From Dorea sp. CAG:317 (GTDB lineage: Bacteria > Bacillota > Clostridia > Lachnospirales > Lachnospiraceae), in the NCBI GenBank assembly GCA_000433535.1, contig FR892661.1:62383-85580 (forward strand): a stretch of 23,198 nucleotides of DNA, in the 5' to 3' direction. Positions 15,255 through 22,467 of the stretch are shown piece after piece. The notes beneath the pieces are model-generated. The model was not told the DNA's origin. It ran no database searches and saw nothing but the letters and a program-made list of their open reading frames with translations. Each line of letters starts with the position of its first letter. Within the stretch, counting starts at the first letter, position 1. Position numbers and translations under genes: made by a program.

Positions 15255-15878
15255 TTAGAAATCATCATCGTCATCATCAATTGCATTTTTAATATACTGA
15301 CTTCCAAGCGGAAGCTTTGCAAGCATTCTTGACGGGCTTGCTTTTAATACACCAGACATTACTATTACACTGATAATTTTATCTACCATATCAATAGAAG
15401 ATGACCCTATCAATTCACACACAAATTTATTCATATGAAATATTTTATAAAGTGGCACTGACACATAAGAAGATGGTCCGATACCAAAATCAAATCCATA
15501 TACTCCCCATGTAATTAAGGCACTGACACATCCTCCAACAATTCCGAATATAATGGCAGATGCAATAAGTTTCCCAATTCCCTTAAAAAATCCTTTTCGT
15601 GATAAAACGCCTGCTAACAAACCAATAATTACACTAACTGGTGTAAAGCAAAGAAGTACAGGATCTGCGAATCCATTAATCAAGCTGGACAGCAAACCTA
15701 CAATTGCTCCCGGAATGGAACCACATAATGCACCAATTGAAATCGTTCCAATAGTATCCAAATAGAATGGTAATGCCAAACTAGAAGCAATCTGACCTGC
15801 CACGAAGTTTACCGCTACCCCAATCGGAATTAAAAATAATACAAGCTTATCCATTTTCTGTTTCTTTGTTTTTGCCAT
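15255..15878 (-). CDS. ECF transporter S component, putative nucleoside-specific
   Basis: Small hydrophobic membrane protein of 207 residues with about six helices and a basic N-terminus (KTKKQK). The first helix region, with VNFVAGQIASSLALPFYLD, and GALCGSIPGAIVGL are typical of ECF substrate-binding subunits and include the small-residue surface that docks on EcfT. The C-terminus ends in six consecutive Asp then Phe (encoded by GAT/GAC repeats), which is unusual. It shares an operon with EcfT, EcfA proteins, ribokinase and nucleoside hydrolase, so a nucleoside is the most likely cargo. Free ribose, or a nucleoside-like vitamin such as nicotinamide riboside or queuosine, are alternatives. 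I do not recognise it as RibU, ThiT, BioY, FolT or another named S protein. Confidence 0.85.
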   Translation of the reverse strand: MAKTKKQKMDKLVLFLIPIGVAVNFVAGQIASSLALPFYLDTIGTISIGALCGSIPGAIVGLLSSLINGFADPVLLCFTPVSVIIGLLAGVLSRKGFFKGIGKLIASAIIFGIVGGCVSALITWGVYGFDFGIGPSSYVSVPLYKIFHMNKFVCELIGSSSIDMVDKIISVIVMSGVLKASPSRMLAKLPLGSQYIKNAIDDDDDDF

Positions 15879-15906
15879 AATTTTTCCCTCTTCTTCCTTA
15901 TATTTT

Positions 15907-16818
15907 TTATTTTTCCTTATCTACTTCTTTCATCGTTGGAATTGAGGTCTGTGCCCCTTTTCTCGTTACTACGATGGAAGATACTTTCTGTCCAAGCTTA
16001 ATAGCTTCTCTGCATGTTTTTCCTTGACTTAAAGCAAGCGCAAACGCCGCTGTGAAACTATCACCTGCTGCTGTCGTATCAACTGCTTTTACCCTATATG
16101 ATTTAAAAAATTCCTCTGTATGCTTTGTCACGAGCAGGCATCCTTCCCCACCAAGTGTGACAATAACATTTCTCACACCTTTATTAATCATCATCCTCGC
16201 AGCCATTATAAGTTCTTCTTGTGTCTCTGGTTGAACACCAGTAAGAATTGCAAGTTCTGTCTCATTCGGTTTTATGTAATCAATCCCATTCCAGAAGTTA
16301 TCTGGAATATCTCGGACCGCAGGCGCGGGATCGATAATAACAGTCTTCTCTTCTCGAATTGCTATTTCTTTTACATATTCTACAATATCAATCGGAATCT
16401 CCAGTTGCATAATGACAATATCACTTTCTTTGATTATATGTGAATTATCATCAATCAGTTTTTTCGTAATCATTCCATTAGTTCCGGCGATAATAATAAT
16501 AGAGTTATCTCCATTATCATCTACTGCAATAAATGCTTGACCTGTTGTTCCTTCCGTCATTTGACAAACACCTGACACATCAACACCTACACCTTTTAAA
16601 TTTTGGAGAAGCTCGTTACCAGCTGCATCCTTTCCTACAGCTCCAATCATCGTAACATTTCCACCAAGTTTTCCAGCTGCATATGCTTGGTTCGCACCTT
16701 TCCCTCCTGGAACAAGATTGACATTTTTTCCTGCAATAGTCTCTCCACATTTTGGCATATACGGTGTTTCAATTACAACATCCATGTTCAGACTTCCTAT
16801 TACCACAATTTTTTTCAT
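15907..16818 (-). CDS. rbsK: Ribokinase
   Basis: PfkB-family kinase, 303 residues, converting D-ribose plus ATP to ribose 5-phosphate in the cytoplasm. The N-terminal motif GSLNMDVV has Asp13 for sugar binding, and GGKGANQ is at 38-44. The anion-hole/catalytic motif DTTAAGDSF is at 247-255 with base Asp253, identical in key residues to E. coli RbsK. The start overlaps the stop of the upstream LacI-kinase fusion as ATGA, indicating translational coupling. It would phosphorylate the ribose released by the nucleoside hydrolase at the other end of the operon. Specificity for ribose over deoxyribose is inferred from motif similarity and context. Confidence 0.93.
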   Translation of the reverse strand: MKKIVVIGSLNMDVVIETPYMPKCGETIAGKNVNLVPGGKGANQAYAAGKLGGNVTMIGAVGKDAAGNELLQNLKGVGVDVSGVCQMTEGTTGQAFIAVDDNGDNSIIIIAGTNGMITKKLIDDNSHIIKESDIVIMQLEIPIDIVEYVKEIAIREEKTVIIDPAPAVRDIPDNFWNGIDYIKPNETELAILTGVQPETQEELIMAARMMINKGVRNVIVTLGGEGCLLVTKHTEEFFKSYRVKAVDTTAAGDSFTAAFALALSQGKTCREAIKLGQKVSSIVVTRKGAQTSIPTMKEVDKEK

Positions 16819-18740
16819 CTTTCTTCCCAGTCCCTCCTTTTCTCTTCATATTTGGATCGGATTTCGTCCTCATATACTGCAACTGTTTGTCGCTCTGGCA
16901 GCGCTGGTTGTACTCCATGCCTTGTCACACTAATACCGGATGCATAAATTGCAAATTCAATTGCATGAATAAGATTCTTTCCTTCACTCAAATAAACTGC
17001 CATGGCACTAATGAATGAATCTGCGCCTCCCGTCGTATCTACCGGCTCAAAGCCGGTTCCCTCAAAGTAAATAGAAACATCTTTATTCCTTAAATAACAT
17101 CCTTTTGCTCCCAGTGTGACAATAACATTTTGAATTCCTTTCTTCCGAAGAATTTCTGCCTTTTCTTCCAAACTTTCCTCACCCTGAACAAGAGTATGCA
17201 GTTCCTTTTCATTTGGAACAAAGTACGTAATATCTGACAAATACTCTTCTCTGAAATCATCTGCAGGTGACGGTTTCAAAATCACTTCCGTATTATTTTT
17301 CTTACAGAAACGAATTGTATATTCTACAATTGAGTCCGGTATTTCCAGAGACAACAAGCAGTATTTTGCTTTTTCAAACAAATATTTACATCTCTTAATT
17401 TGATTAATACTTAAGTTTTTATTTGCTCCTGGATAAATCACAATGGAACTTTCTCCCTGACCATCTACACTAATATATGCCTTCCCAGTCGGAATCATAT
17501 TATCGAATAGGACACCATCCATATGCACTTGATTTTCAACAAGTCCTGTATAAATTTGTTTTCCGTCCATATCATTGCCAAGACAACCAATCATATATAC
17601 CTGTCCGCCAAGTTTTCCAGCACCAATTGCCTGATTTGCACCCTTCCCTCCAGAATAAGTATAAACTTTGCTCGCACGCCGTGTTTCTCCTGCCACGGGG
17701 ATAACTGCGCTTTCAATTGTGGTATCCATATTCATACTTCCAACCACCACAATTGCATCACCTTGTTTCTCCTGCATCGGTTTCATGATACTATTTCTTC
17801 GAACTAATTTAGGTAATAACCTTCTGACACACTCTTTCTTCTTTCCTTCATCAATCATGTCTATCAGATATTCCATTGCTACTACTGCCTGATCTTTACT
17901 CGGAAGCTGTACCGCTGAAATCCCACAACCTACGATTTCTAAAACCTCATCATCTCCGATAGCAATCACAGATAATTCATTCGGAACAGCTATTCTTGTC
18001 CGCTCTGCTACCTTCCAAACACAACATGCCACCGAAGACGAACCACAGACAATTGCTGTCACATTTTCACTTAACACTTGTGTAATTCCATACTTCTCGA
18101 TTTCCTCTAATGAGTTTCCTTCATACATCAGCATTGGTTGCTCTTTTTGGTTAAAGCTTTGGAGTGCGAGCTTATATCCATTTAAAATACTTGTATCTCC
18201 TTTATTAATGATACATGCAATTTTCTGATGTCCTTCCTTTAGAAGTGTTTCGGTTGCCAACCTAGAAGCTTCGGACAAACGATAGTAGACAACTGCAAGT
18301 TCCGCGTCGTCGAATTCTTTTGTTTCATTAATATAAACAATTGCCTCTTCTTGTTTTCCTGCAGGAATACATTTTGATGAATCAATCAATAATCCTGAGA
18401 CCTTTTTCTTTCTCATTTGCTCTGCAAGAAATTCAATGTCTTCATCCTTCTCTACATAACCAATGATGACACCATATCCTTTTTCTCTCGCAGTTCGTTC
18501 CACTGAAAGGACAATATTTTCTCGTTCCCTATTATCTTTTCTTACAAGAATGCCAATGAGATGACTTTTAATTGCTTCTTTTTCGAGGAAACGGAAATAA
18601 GGAACATAATTCTCTTTTTCAATCACCTGCAAAACTTTCTTCCGTGTTTCTTCACTGATGTCTTTATCCTTACCATTCATCACCTTCGAAACTGTAGATG
18701 CTGAAACTCCCGCAAGTTTTGCGATATCACGTATATTCAT
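16815..18740 (-). CDS. LacI-family regulator fused to a ribokinase-like (PfkB) domain
   Basis: A 641-residue fusion and the first gene of the nucleoside operon. The LacI helix-turn-helix is at 1-46 (MNIRDIAKLAGVSASTVSKV). A periplasmic-binding-protein-like effector domain spans about 58-318, with SVIAIGDDE at 257-265 as in LacI/PurR proteins. After a short linker a complete PfkB domain runs from about 328 to 625: GSMNMDTT with Asp339, and GGKGANQ at 364-370. The C-terminal motif is DTTGGADSF (568-576) instead of DTTGAGD or DTTAAGD; the catalytic Asp574 is kept but the Gly-Ala order of the anion hole is altered. The protein may thus be a kinase-regulator, or use the kinase domain as a ribose/ATP sensor. 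GGAGG is 4-5 nt before the ATG. The frame is uninterrupted through the junction. Confidence 0.93.
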   Translation of the reverse strand: MNIRDIAKLAGVSASTVSKVMNGKDKDISEETRKKVLQVIEKENYVPYFRFLEKEAIKSHLIGILVRKDNRERENIVLSVERTAREKGYGVIIGYVEKDEDIEFLAEQMRKKKVSGLLIDSSKCIPAGKQEEAIVYINETKEFDDAELAVVYYRLSEASRLATETLLKEGHQKIACIINKGDTSILNGYKLALQSFNQKEQPMLMYEGNSLEEIEKYGITQVLSENVTAIVCGSSSVACCVWKVAERTRIAVPNELSVIAIGDDEVLEIVGCGISAVQLPSKDQAVVAMEYLIDMIDEGKKKECVRRLLPKLVRRNSIMKPMQEKQGDAIVVVGSMNMDTTIESAVIPVAGETRRASKVYTYSGGKGANQAIGAGKLGGQVYMIGCLGNDMDGKQIYTGLVENQVHMDGVLFDNMIPTGKAYISVDGQGESSIVIYPGANKNLSINQIKRCKYLFEKAKYCLLSLEIPDSIVEYTIRFCKKNNTEVILKPSPADDFREEYLSDITYFVPNEKELHTLVQGEESLEEKAEILRKKGIQNVIVTLGAKGCYLRNKDVSIYFEGTGFEPVDTTGGADSFISAMAVYLSEGKNLIHAIEFAIYASGISVTRHGVQPALPERQTVAVYEDEIRSKYEEKRRDWEER

Positions 18741-18796
18741 TTATCCTCCTCTCTTTCATTCTCTAAAACCTTTTCCTAAACTGTTTTTTCAAATGA

Positions 18797-18825
18797 ATCT
18801 TAGCATTTTGTTAATATTAGTGCAA
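18797..18825 (-). promoter_or_regulatory. Candidate promoter for the nucleoside operon
   Basis: Minus strand: -35 TTGCAC (18820-18825), 17-nt spacer, -10 TAAGAT (18797-18802) with extended TGC, about 55 nt upstream of the ATG. An alternative -10, TATAGT (18856-18861), lies inside the operator-like region further upstream but has a poor -35. Which is used cannot be decided from sequence. Confidence 0.35.
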
Positions 18826-18838
18826 TATTCCAGAACAA

Positions 18839-18885
18839 CGAAACTATTTTCCGACACTATACACAATATATATTGTTTACGAAAC
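18839..18885. promoter_or_regulatory. Palindromic operator-like elements upstream of the LacI-kinase gene
   Basis: The perfect 14-bp palindrome ACAATATATATTGT (18863-18876) is flanked by two CGAAAC elements (18839-18844 and 18880-18885) 41 bp apart. The first is part of GAAA-CTAT-TTTC. The region lies 100-145 nt before the start codon and is a candidate autoregulatory site for the LacI-type domain. The low G/C content of the central palindrome makes it a weak call. Confidence 0.35.
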
Positions 18886-19126
18886 ATTATTTAGTATGAT
18901 TCCTTTTACAAAATCACAACAAAAAATCTGTCCATCTCTCACATTCAATGTCATTGGATTACGCCAAGAGCTTATAAGGACCGGAAAAATGAACCAGAAA
19001 ATCTAGATACCGTTCGTTTTATAAAATCATATTTCGTTTATGAAAAAAGGCATCACAAAACGGTTCAATATCGTCATTATAAAAACTTACAGAATGTATA
19101 GCCAAAAAACGTACTTATGGAATCAA

Positions 19127-19160
19127 AGAAAAAGGGGCGTTTTTCAAACGCCCTTTTTCT
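19127..19160 (-). terminator. Terminator of the histidine kinase-ABC-permease operon
   Basis: Minus strand: a GGGCGTTT/AAACGCCC hairpin extended by AGAAAAA/TTTTTCT pairing with one bulged G and a 3-nt loop, followed by a U-rich run (TTTTTCTTT). It lies 43 nt past the permease stop. The A-rich opposite arm could also let it work rightward. Confidence 0.8.
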
Positions 19161-19202
19161 CTGAATTTATCTAAAAGCCCCAAGTTCATACCTCGTCAAT
19201 AA

Positions 19203-21716
19203 TTACTCTGCAAACCGTACTCGATCTATCAGACTTTGTTTTTTAAAATTTGAATTTACAAGATAGGTGATCAAAATCTGGAGAAGTAAAACTACCACGA
19301 TGAGAATGACTGCCGGAACGACTGGATATTCATAATAGCGAACTCCAAACATTCCTTCTTCTCTCGCCTTTAAGAACAAAGCATATCCTGTCAGACTTCC
19401 GACTCCAAGAGATAAGATCAGCGTTCCCACTGTATATACAAGCCCTTCCAATTGAAGCATCCGAACAGTCTGCCGATCTGACATACCGATTGCCTGTAAC
19501 ATTCCCAGCTCTTTCTTTCGCACATGTACGCTGTTAATCATTGTATTGACCAGATTTAAAATTCCAATAAGTCCAAAGACGCCCAGCATTCCATAGCCCA
19601 TGTAGGACAACATTCCAATACTTTTTTCCATTTCTTTATAAATACTCCTGTAATCGGACATCTCCAGATACTCTTGATTTGCAATAAGCTCTTCTATTGC
19701 TCTTTCTGCTTCCTCGTAATGAGATGATTCAATAAAAATATCAAACTGATCTGTAAGGTCTTGTTCACACATGTCTTGGAGCGCTTTCTCCGGCACAGTC
19801 AGACTGTTTCCCAACATACTGTTCGGCGCATCTACAACCGCCACAATCTCAAAACTCTTTGGCAGCAGTTTATCACCGTCTTTCAATTTGACCTCCACAA
19901 CATCTCCAACTGTCAGATCTGTATAATGTGTAATATAACCTTCTCCAAGAATCGCTCCTGTTCCATCGCGAAGCTTAGGATCTTCCAGAGAACCTTTCGT
20001 CACATACTGCTTACACTCCTCTATCAGCTCATCACTGACACCGGAGATTCCACTGTCTAATGGCGCACCGTCATCTTCCTTTAATTCTTCTATATTTGTG
20101 ATCAGCGCTCCTGCAAAGAAACTTTCTTCAACCTTTTCCACTCCTTCTATCGACAAGATCTGTTCTTTCAATTCATCTGTCAGCGGATTGTTCTTCTGGA
20201 TATTCTGAACCTCTCGCTCCGGGTGCATCTTATCTCCACTCCAGCTGTTAATGCTGACACATATATCACTTCGTATCTCTTCCTCTGTCATCGTCTTAGG
20301 GTTCACACAGCTCAAAAGTGTTGCAACGGTGATGAAGAAAATTCCGGTCATTCCAAGCGCGGCAATGGTAATCGCAGTACGCTTTTTATTTCTTCCGAGA
20401 TTGGATAACGTAAGCTTACCGATACTAAGTTCCTCGTATCCTTTTCGTTCTTTTTTCTGTTTCTCTTTTTTTCCTGCACGCCTCTTCTTTGGCTTTTCGC
20501 CCTGATACCGGATTGCTTCGACAGCAGTGATCCGGCTGGCAATTTTCATTGGACGAAGAAGGGCAAGATAGACTGTTACAAATGCAACTACGGCTGCAAG
20601 TACCAGAATCCACGGTTGGATGATAGATACTTTTCCATCTTCAATCAACTGCTTCATTGTCTCTGACAGAATATTTTCTGTGGAAACACCGTGACGCACA
20701 ACTGCTTTCATAATCTGCACACCACATACACTCCCCAGAATTAATCCTATGGGAACTGTAATTCCTGCAACTGCAAGCCCTTCACGAAATACGAGCTTTC
20801 GAATCTGCTTTCTGGTGGCTCCGATTGCCCGAAGTTTTCCATACTCCTGCACTTTCCCAAGCATAGACACGTAATAAATACTGTAAATTGTAATGACACC
20901 CGCAAATACGGTTACAAGAAGGAATCCTGCCAGTCCCATATATATCGCCGGATCTTTATACGTTGCTATGAGCATATCGGAATTTGTAACAATATCCCTC
21001 TCTTGAATCCCGTAGTCCTCTCCAAGCTCCTGAATCATCGCTTCAATCTCATCGGTTACTTTCCTGTCCACACCGGCGAGCTTCACATATAAGCGATATG
21101 CGTGTTGTCCTTTGGAAATGACGGAGTCTGCAAATGCTTTGGACACCATTGCCGAATAGATTCCTTTTTCTTCCGACTCTTTGCTGTCCGGCTGAAAACC
21201 AGTGATGGTAAATTCCTGTTCATGAGCAAGAGAGAGACCTCCGTCCTCTGATACTTGATAAGGTACTGTAATGCGGTCACCGATTTCTCCTGTCAGCCCC
21301 ATTTCTTCAAGGAGCCCTCTGGTCACTACAATCTCATCTTCCTTCTTCGGAAGACGTCCCTTAGTCAAATTGAGTCGGTTCTCCCGACAGACCATCTCAT
21401 CTGCATACACCATACTGATGATCACATCTTCGTTTTCTGCAATCATATATGCCGGATCTTCCCGAAATCCAATCTCCTTGATTTGGTCATCCTTTGCCAT
21501 TTTTTCCGCTGTTTCTCCGTCCACATTCCGGTACATTGCATGATAAGTCGGATAGATCTCCTTGATCGCTTCATTCTCTATTACAAAGCCTCCGAAGAGT
21601 ACCATCGGAACTGCAGTCAGTAAAATCGTAGTCAGTAAAACGGCAATACCAACCAGAACATTCCGGCTTTTATTTCGTCGAAAATTTGCAAGCGCTGTCT
21701 TTGTCACAATGTTCAT
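19203..21716 (-). CDS. ABC transporter permease with duplicated FtsX/MacB domains
   Basis: Membrane subunit of an exporter-type or mechanotransmitting ABC system, 837 residues. Layout read from hydrophobicity: TM1 about 20-42; extracellular domain 1 about 45-255; TM2 258-285, TM3 311-335 and TM4 368-388; a strongly basic cytoplasmic linker at 406-426; TM5 447-468; extracellular domain 2 about 470-703; TM6 704-728, TM7 757-780 and TM8 798-820. EYGKLRAIGATRKQIRKL and KELGMLQAIGMSDRQTVRML are the paired FtsX coupling motifs of each half. This 4+4 TM duplicated form differs from the 10-TM, single-large-loop BceB type. The ATG directly follows the ATPase stop (zero gap). It is probably involved in peptide or antimicrobial defence, given the linked sensor kinase; the substrate is unknown. 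Confidence 0.92.
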   Translation of the reverse strand: MNIVTKTALANFRRNKSRNVLVGIAVLLTTILLTAVPMVLFGGFVIENEAIKEIYPTYHAMYRNVDGETAEKMAKDDQIKEIGFREDPAYMIAENEDVIISMVYADEMVCRENRLNLTKGRLPKKEDEIVVTRGLLEEMGLTGEIGDRITVPYQVSEDGGLSLAHEQEFTITGFQPDSKESEEKGIYSAMVSKAFADSVISKGQHAYRLYVKLAGVDRKVTDEIEAMIQELGEDYGIQERDIVTNSDMLIATYKDPAIYMGLAGFLLVTVFAGVITIYSIYYVSMLGKVQEYGKLRAIGATRKQIRKLVFREGLAVAGITVPIGLILGSVCGVQIMKAVVRHGVSTENILSETMKQLIEDGKVSIIQPWILVLAAVVAFVTVYLALLRPMKIASRITAVEAIRYQGEKPKKRRAGKKEKQKKERKGYEELSIGKLTLSNLGRNKKRTAITIAALGMTGIFFITVATLLSCVNPKTMTEEEIRSDICVSINSWSGDKMHPEREVQNIQKNNPLTDELKEQILSIEGVEKVEESFFAGALITNIEELKEDDGAPLDSGISGVSDELIEECKQYVTKGSLEDPKLRDGTGAILGEGYITHYTDLTVGDVVEVKLKDGDKLLPKSFEIVAVVDAPNSMLGNSLTVPEKALQDMCEQDLTDQFDIFIESSHYEEAERAIEELIANQEYLEMSDYRSIYKEMEKSIGMLSYMGYGMLGVFGLIGILNLVNTMINSVHVRKKELGMLQAIGMSDRQTVRMLQLEGLVYTVGTLILSLGVGSLTGYALFLKAREEGMFGVRYYEYPVVPAVILIVVVLLLQILITYLVNSNFKKQSLIDRVRFAE

Positions 21717-22385
21717 CTAGCTCACCACCTTACCATCTGCAATGACGATCACGCGGTCTGCCATCTGTGCAATTGTTTCATCATGGGTAATCATAACAAG
21801 CGTCTGTCCGTATTTGCTGACACAATTTTTCAAAATAGAAATCACTTCCATCTCGGTATGAGAATCCAGATTACCGGTAGGCTCATCAGCCAAAATAATT
21901 GCCGGACGGGCTGCAAGGGCGCGTGCGATAGCCACACGCTGCTTCTGTCCGCCGGATAGTTGATTCGGCATAGCATGAAGACGTTCTTCCATTCCGATAC
22001 TTTTCACTATATCCAAGACAAAATCTTTCTTCACTTTCTTCCCGTCAAGCCCGATCGGAAGCACGATATTTTCCCACACATTTAACGCAGGCATCAAATT
22101 ATAATCTTGAAAAATAAAACCAATCTTCCTCCTTCGGAATACAGCCAGTTGTTCATCCTTCAAATCGAAAATGTCTCTTCCCTCAATGTAAACTTTCCCA
22201 CTGTCCGGGCGGTCCAGACCGCCGAGCATATGAAGAAGCGTACTCTTTCCAGAACCGGAACGCCCTACCACTGCAACAAACTCACCGTGCTGTACCTGCA
22301 TACTGGTGTGGTCGATGGCGCGCACCTGATTTTCTCCTTCTCCGTAATATTTCACAAGATCCTCTGTCTCTAAAATTGCTTTCAT
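21717..22385 (-). CDS. ABC transporter ATP-binding protein (MacB/LolD/BceA-type)
   Basis: Nucleotide-binding subunit for the FtsX-type permease, 222 residues. Walker A GRSGSGKS (41-48), Q-loop FQDYNLMP (92-99), signature LSGGQKQR (143-150), Walker B IILADEP (163-169), D-loop GNLD, and H-loop MITHD. The FQDYNL and DEPTGNLDS motifs are typical of the LolD/MacB family. GGGAG lies 7 nt before the ATG. It is translationally coupled to the permease (stop adjoining ATG) and separated from the upstream histidine kinase by 82 bp that hold a possible own promoter. Confidence 0.95.
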   Translation of the reverse strand: MKAILETEDLVKYYGEGENQVRAIDHTSMQVQHGEFVAVVGRSGSGKSTLLHMLGGLDRPDSGKVYIEGRDIFDLKDEQLAVFRRRKIGFIFQDYNLMPALNVWENIVLPIGLDGKKVKKDFVLDIVKSIGMEERLHAMPNQLSGGQKQRVAIARALAARPAIILADEPTGNLDSHTEMEVISILKNCVSKYGQTLVMITHDETIAQMADRVIVIADGKVVS

Positions 22386-22411
22386 ATCAAAACTCCCTTC
22401 TCTTAATTCTG

Positions 22412-22439
22412 ACTCTATCGTACCTCAGGAGTCTTACAA
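22412..22439 (-). promoter_or_regulatory. Candidate promoter for the ABC ATPase-permease genes
   Basis: Minus strand: -35 TTGTAA (22434-22439), 16-nt spacer, -10 TAGAGT (22412-22417), 27 nt before the ATPase ATG. Upstream, the inverted repeat TAACAA-AA-TTGTTA (22457-22470) overlaps the histidine kinase stop codon and could bind a response regulator. Confidence 0.35.
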
Positions 22440-22467
22440 TTCCCTTTCAGAGAAGATAACAAAATTG

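Larger units (their letters stand above)
18741..19202. other. Gene-free stretch upstream of the nucleoside operon
   Basis: 462 bp between the LacI-kinase start and the permease stop. The left part holds candidate promoter and operator elements for the nucleoside operon; the right end holds a terminator for the permease operon. Between about 18895 and 19104 there is a rightward open stretch of about 70 codons with no start codon and no ribosome site. I recognise nothing in it, so I do not call a gene. It might be decayed sequence. Confidence 0.5.

Noticed and set aside
17750..17795. Internal translation start giving a free kinase from the LacI-kinase gene
   Set aside because: Met319 and Met322 lie near the domain junction, but the sequence before them has no convincing ribosome site, and the SD-like AGGAG lies after Met322.
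18895..19104. Start-less open stretch, considered as a decayed transposase fragment
   Set aside because: No start codon, ribosome site, terminal repeats or recognisable transposase motif was found, so it is noted only as an unexplained sequence.
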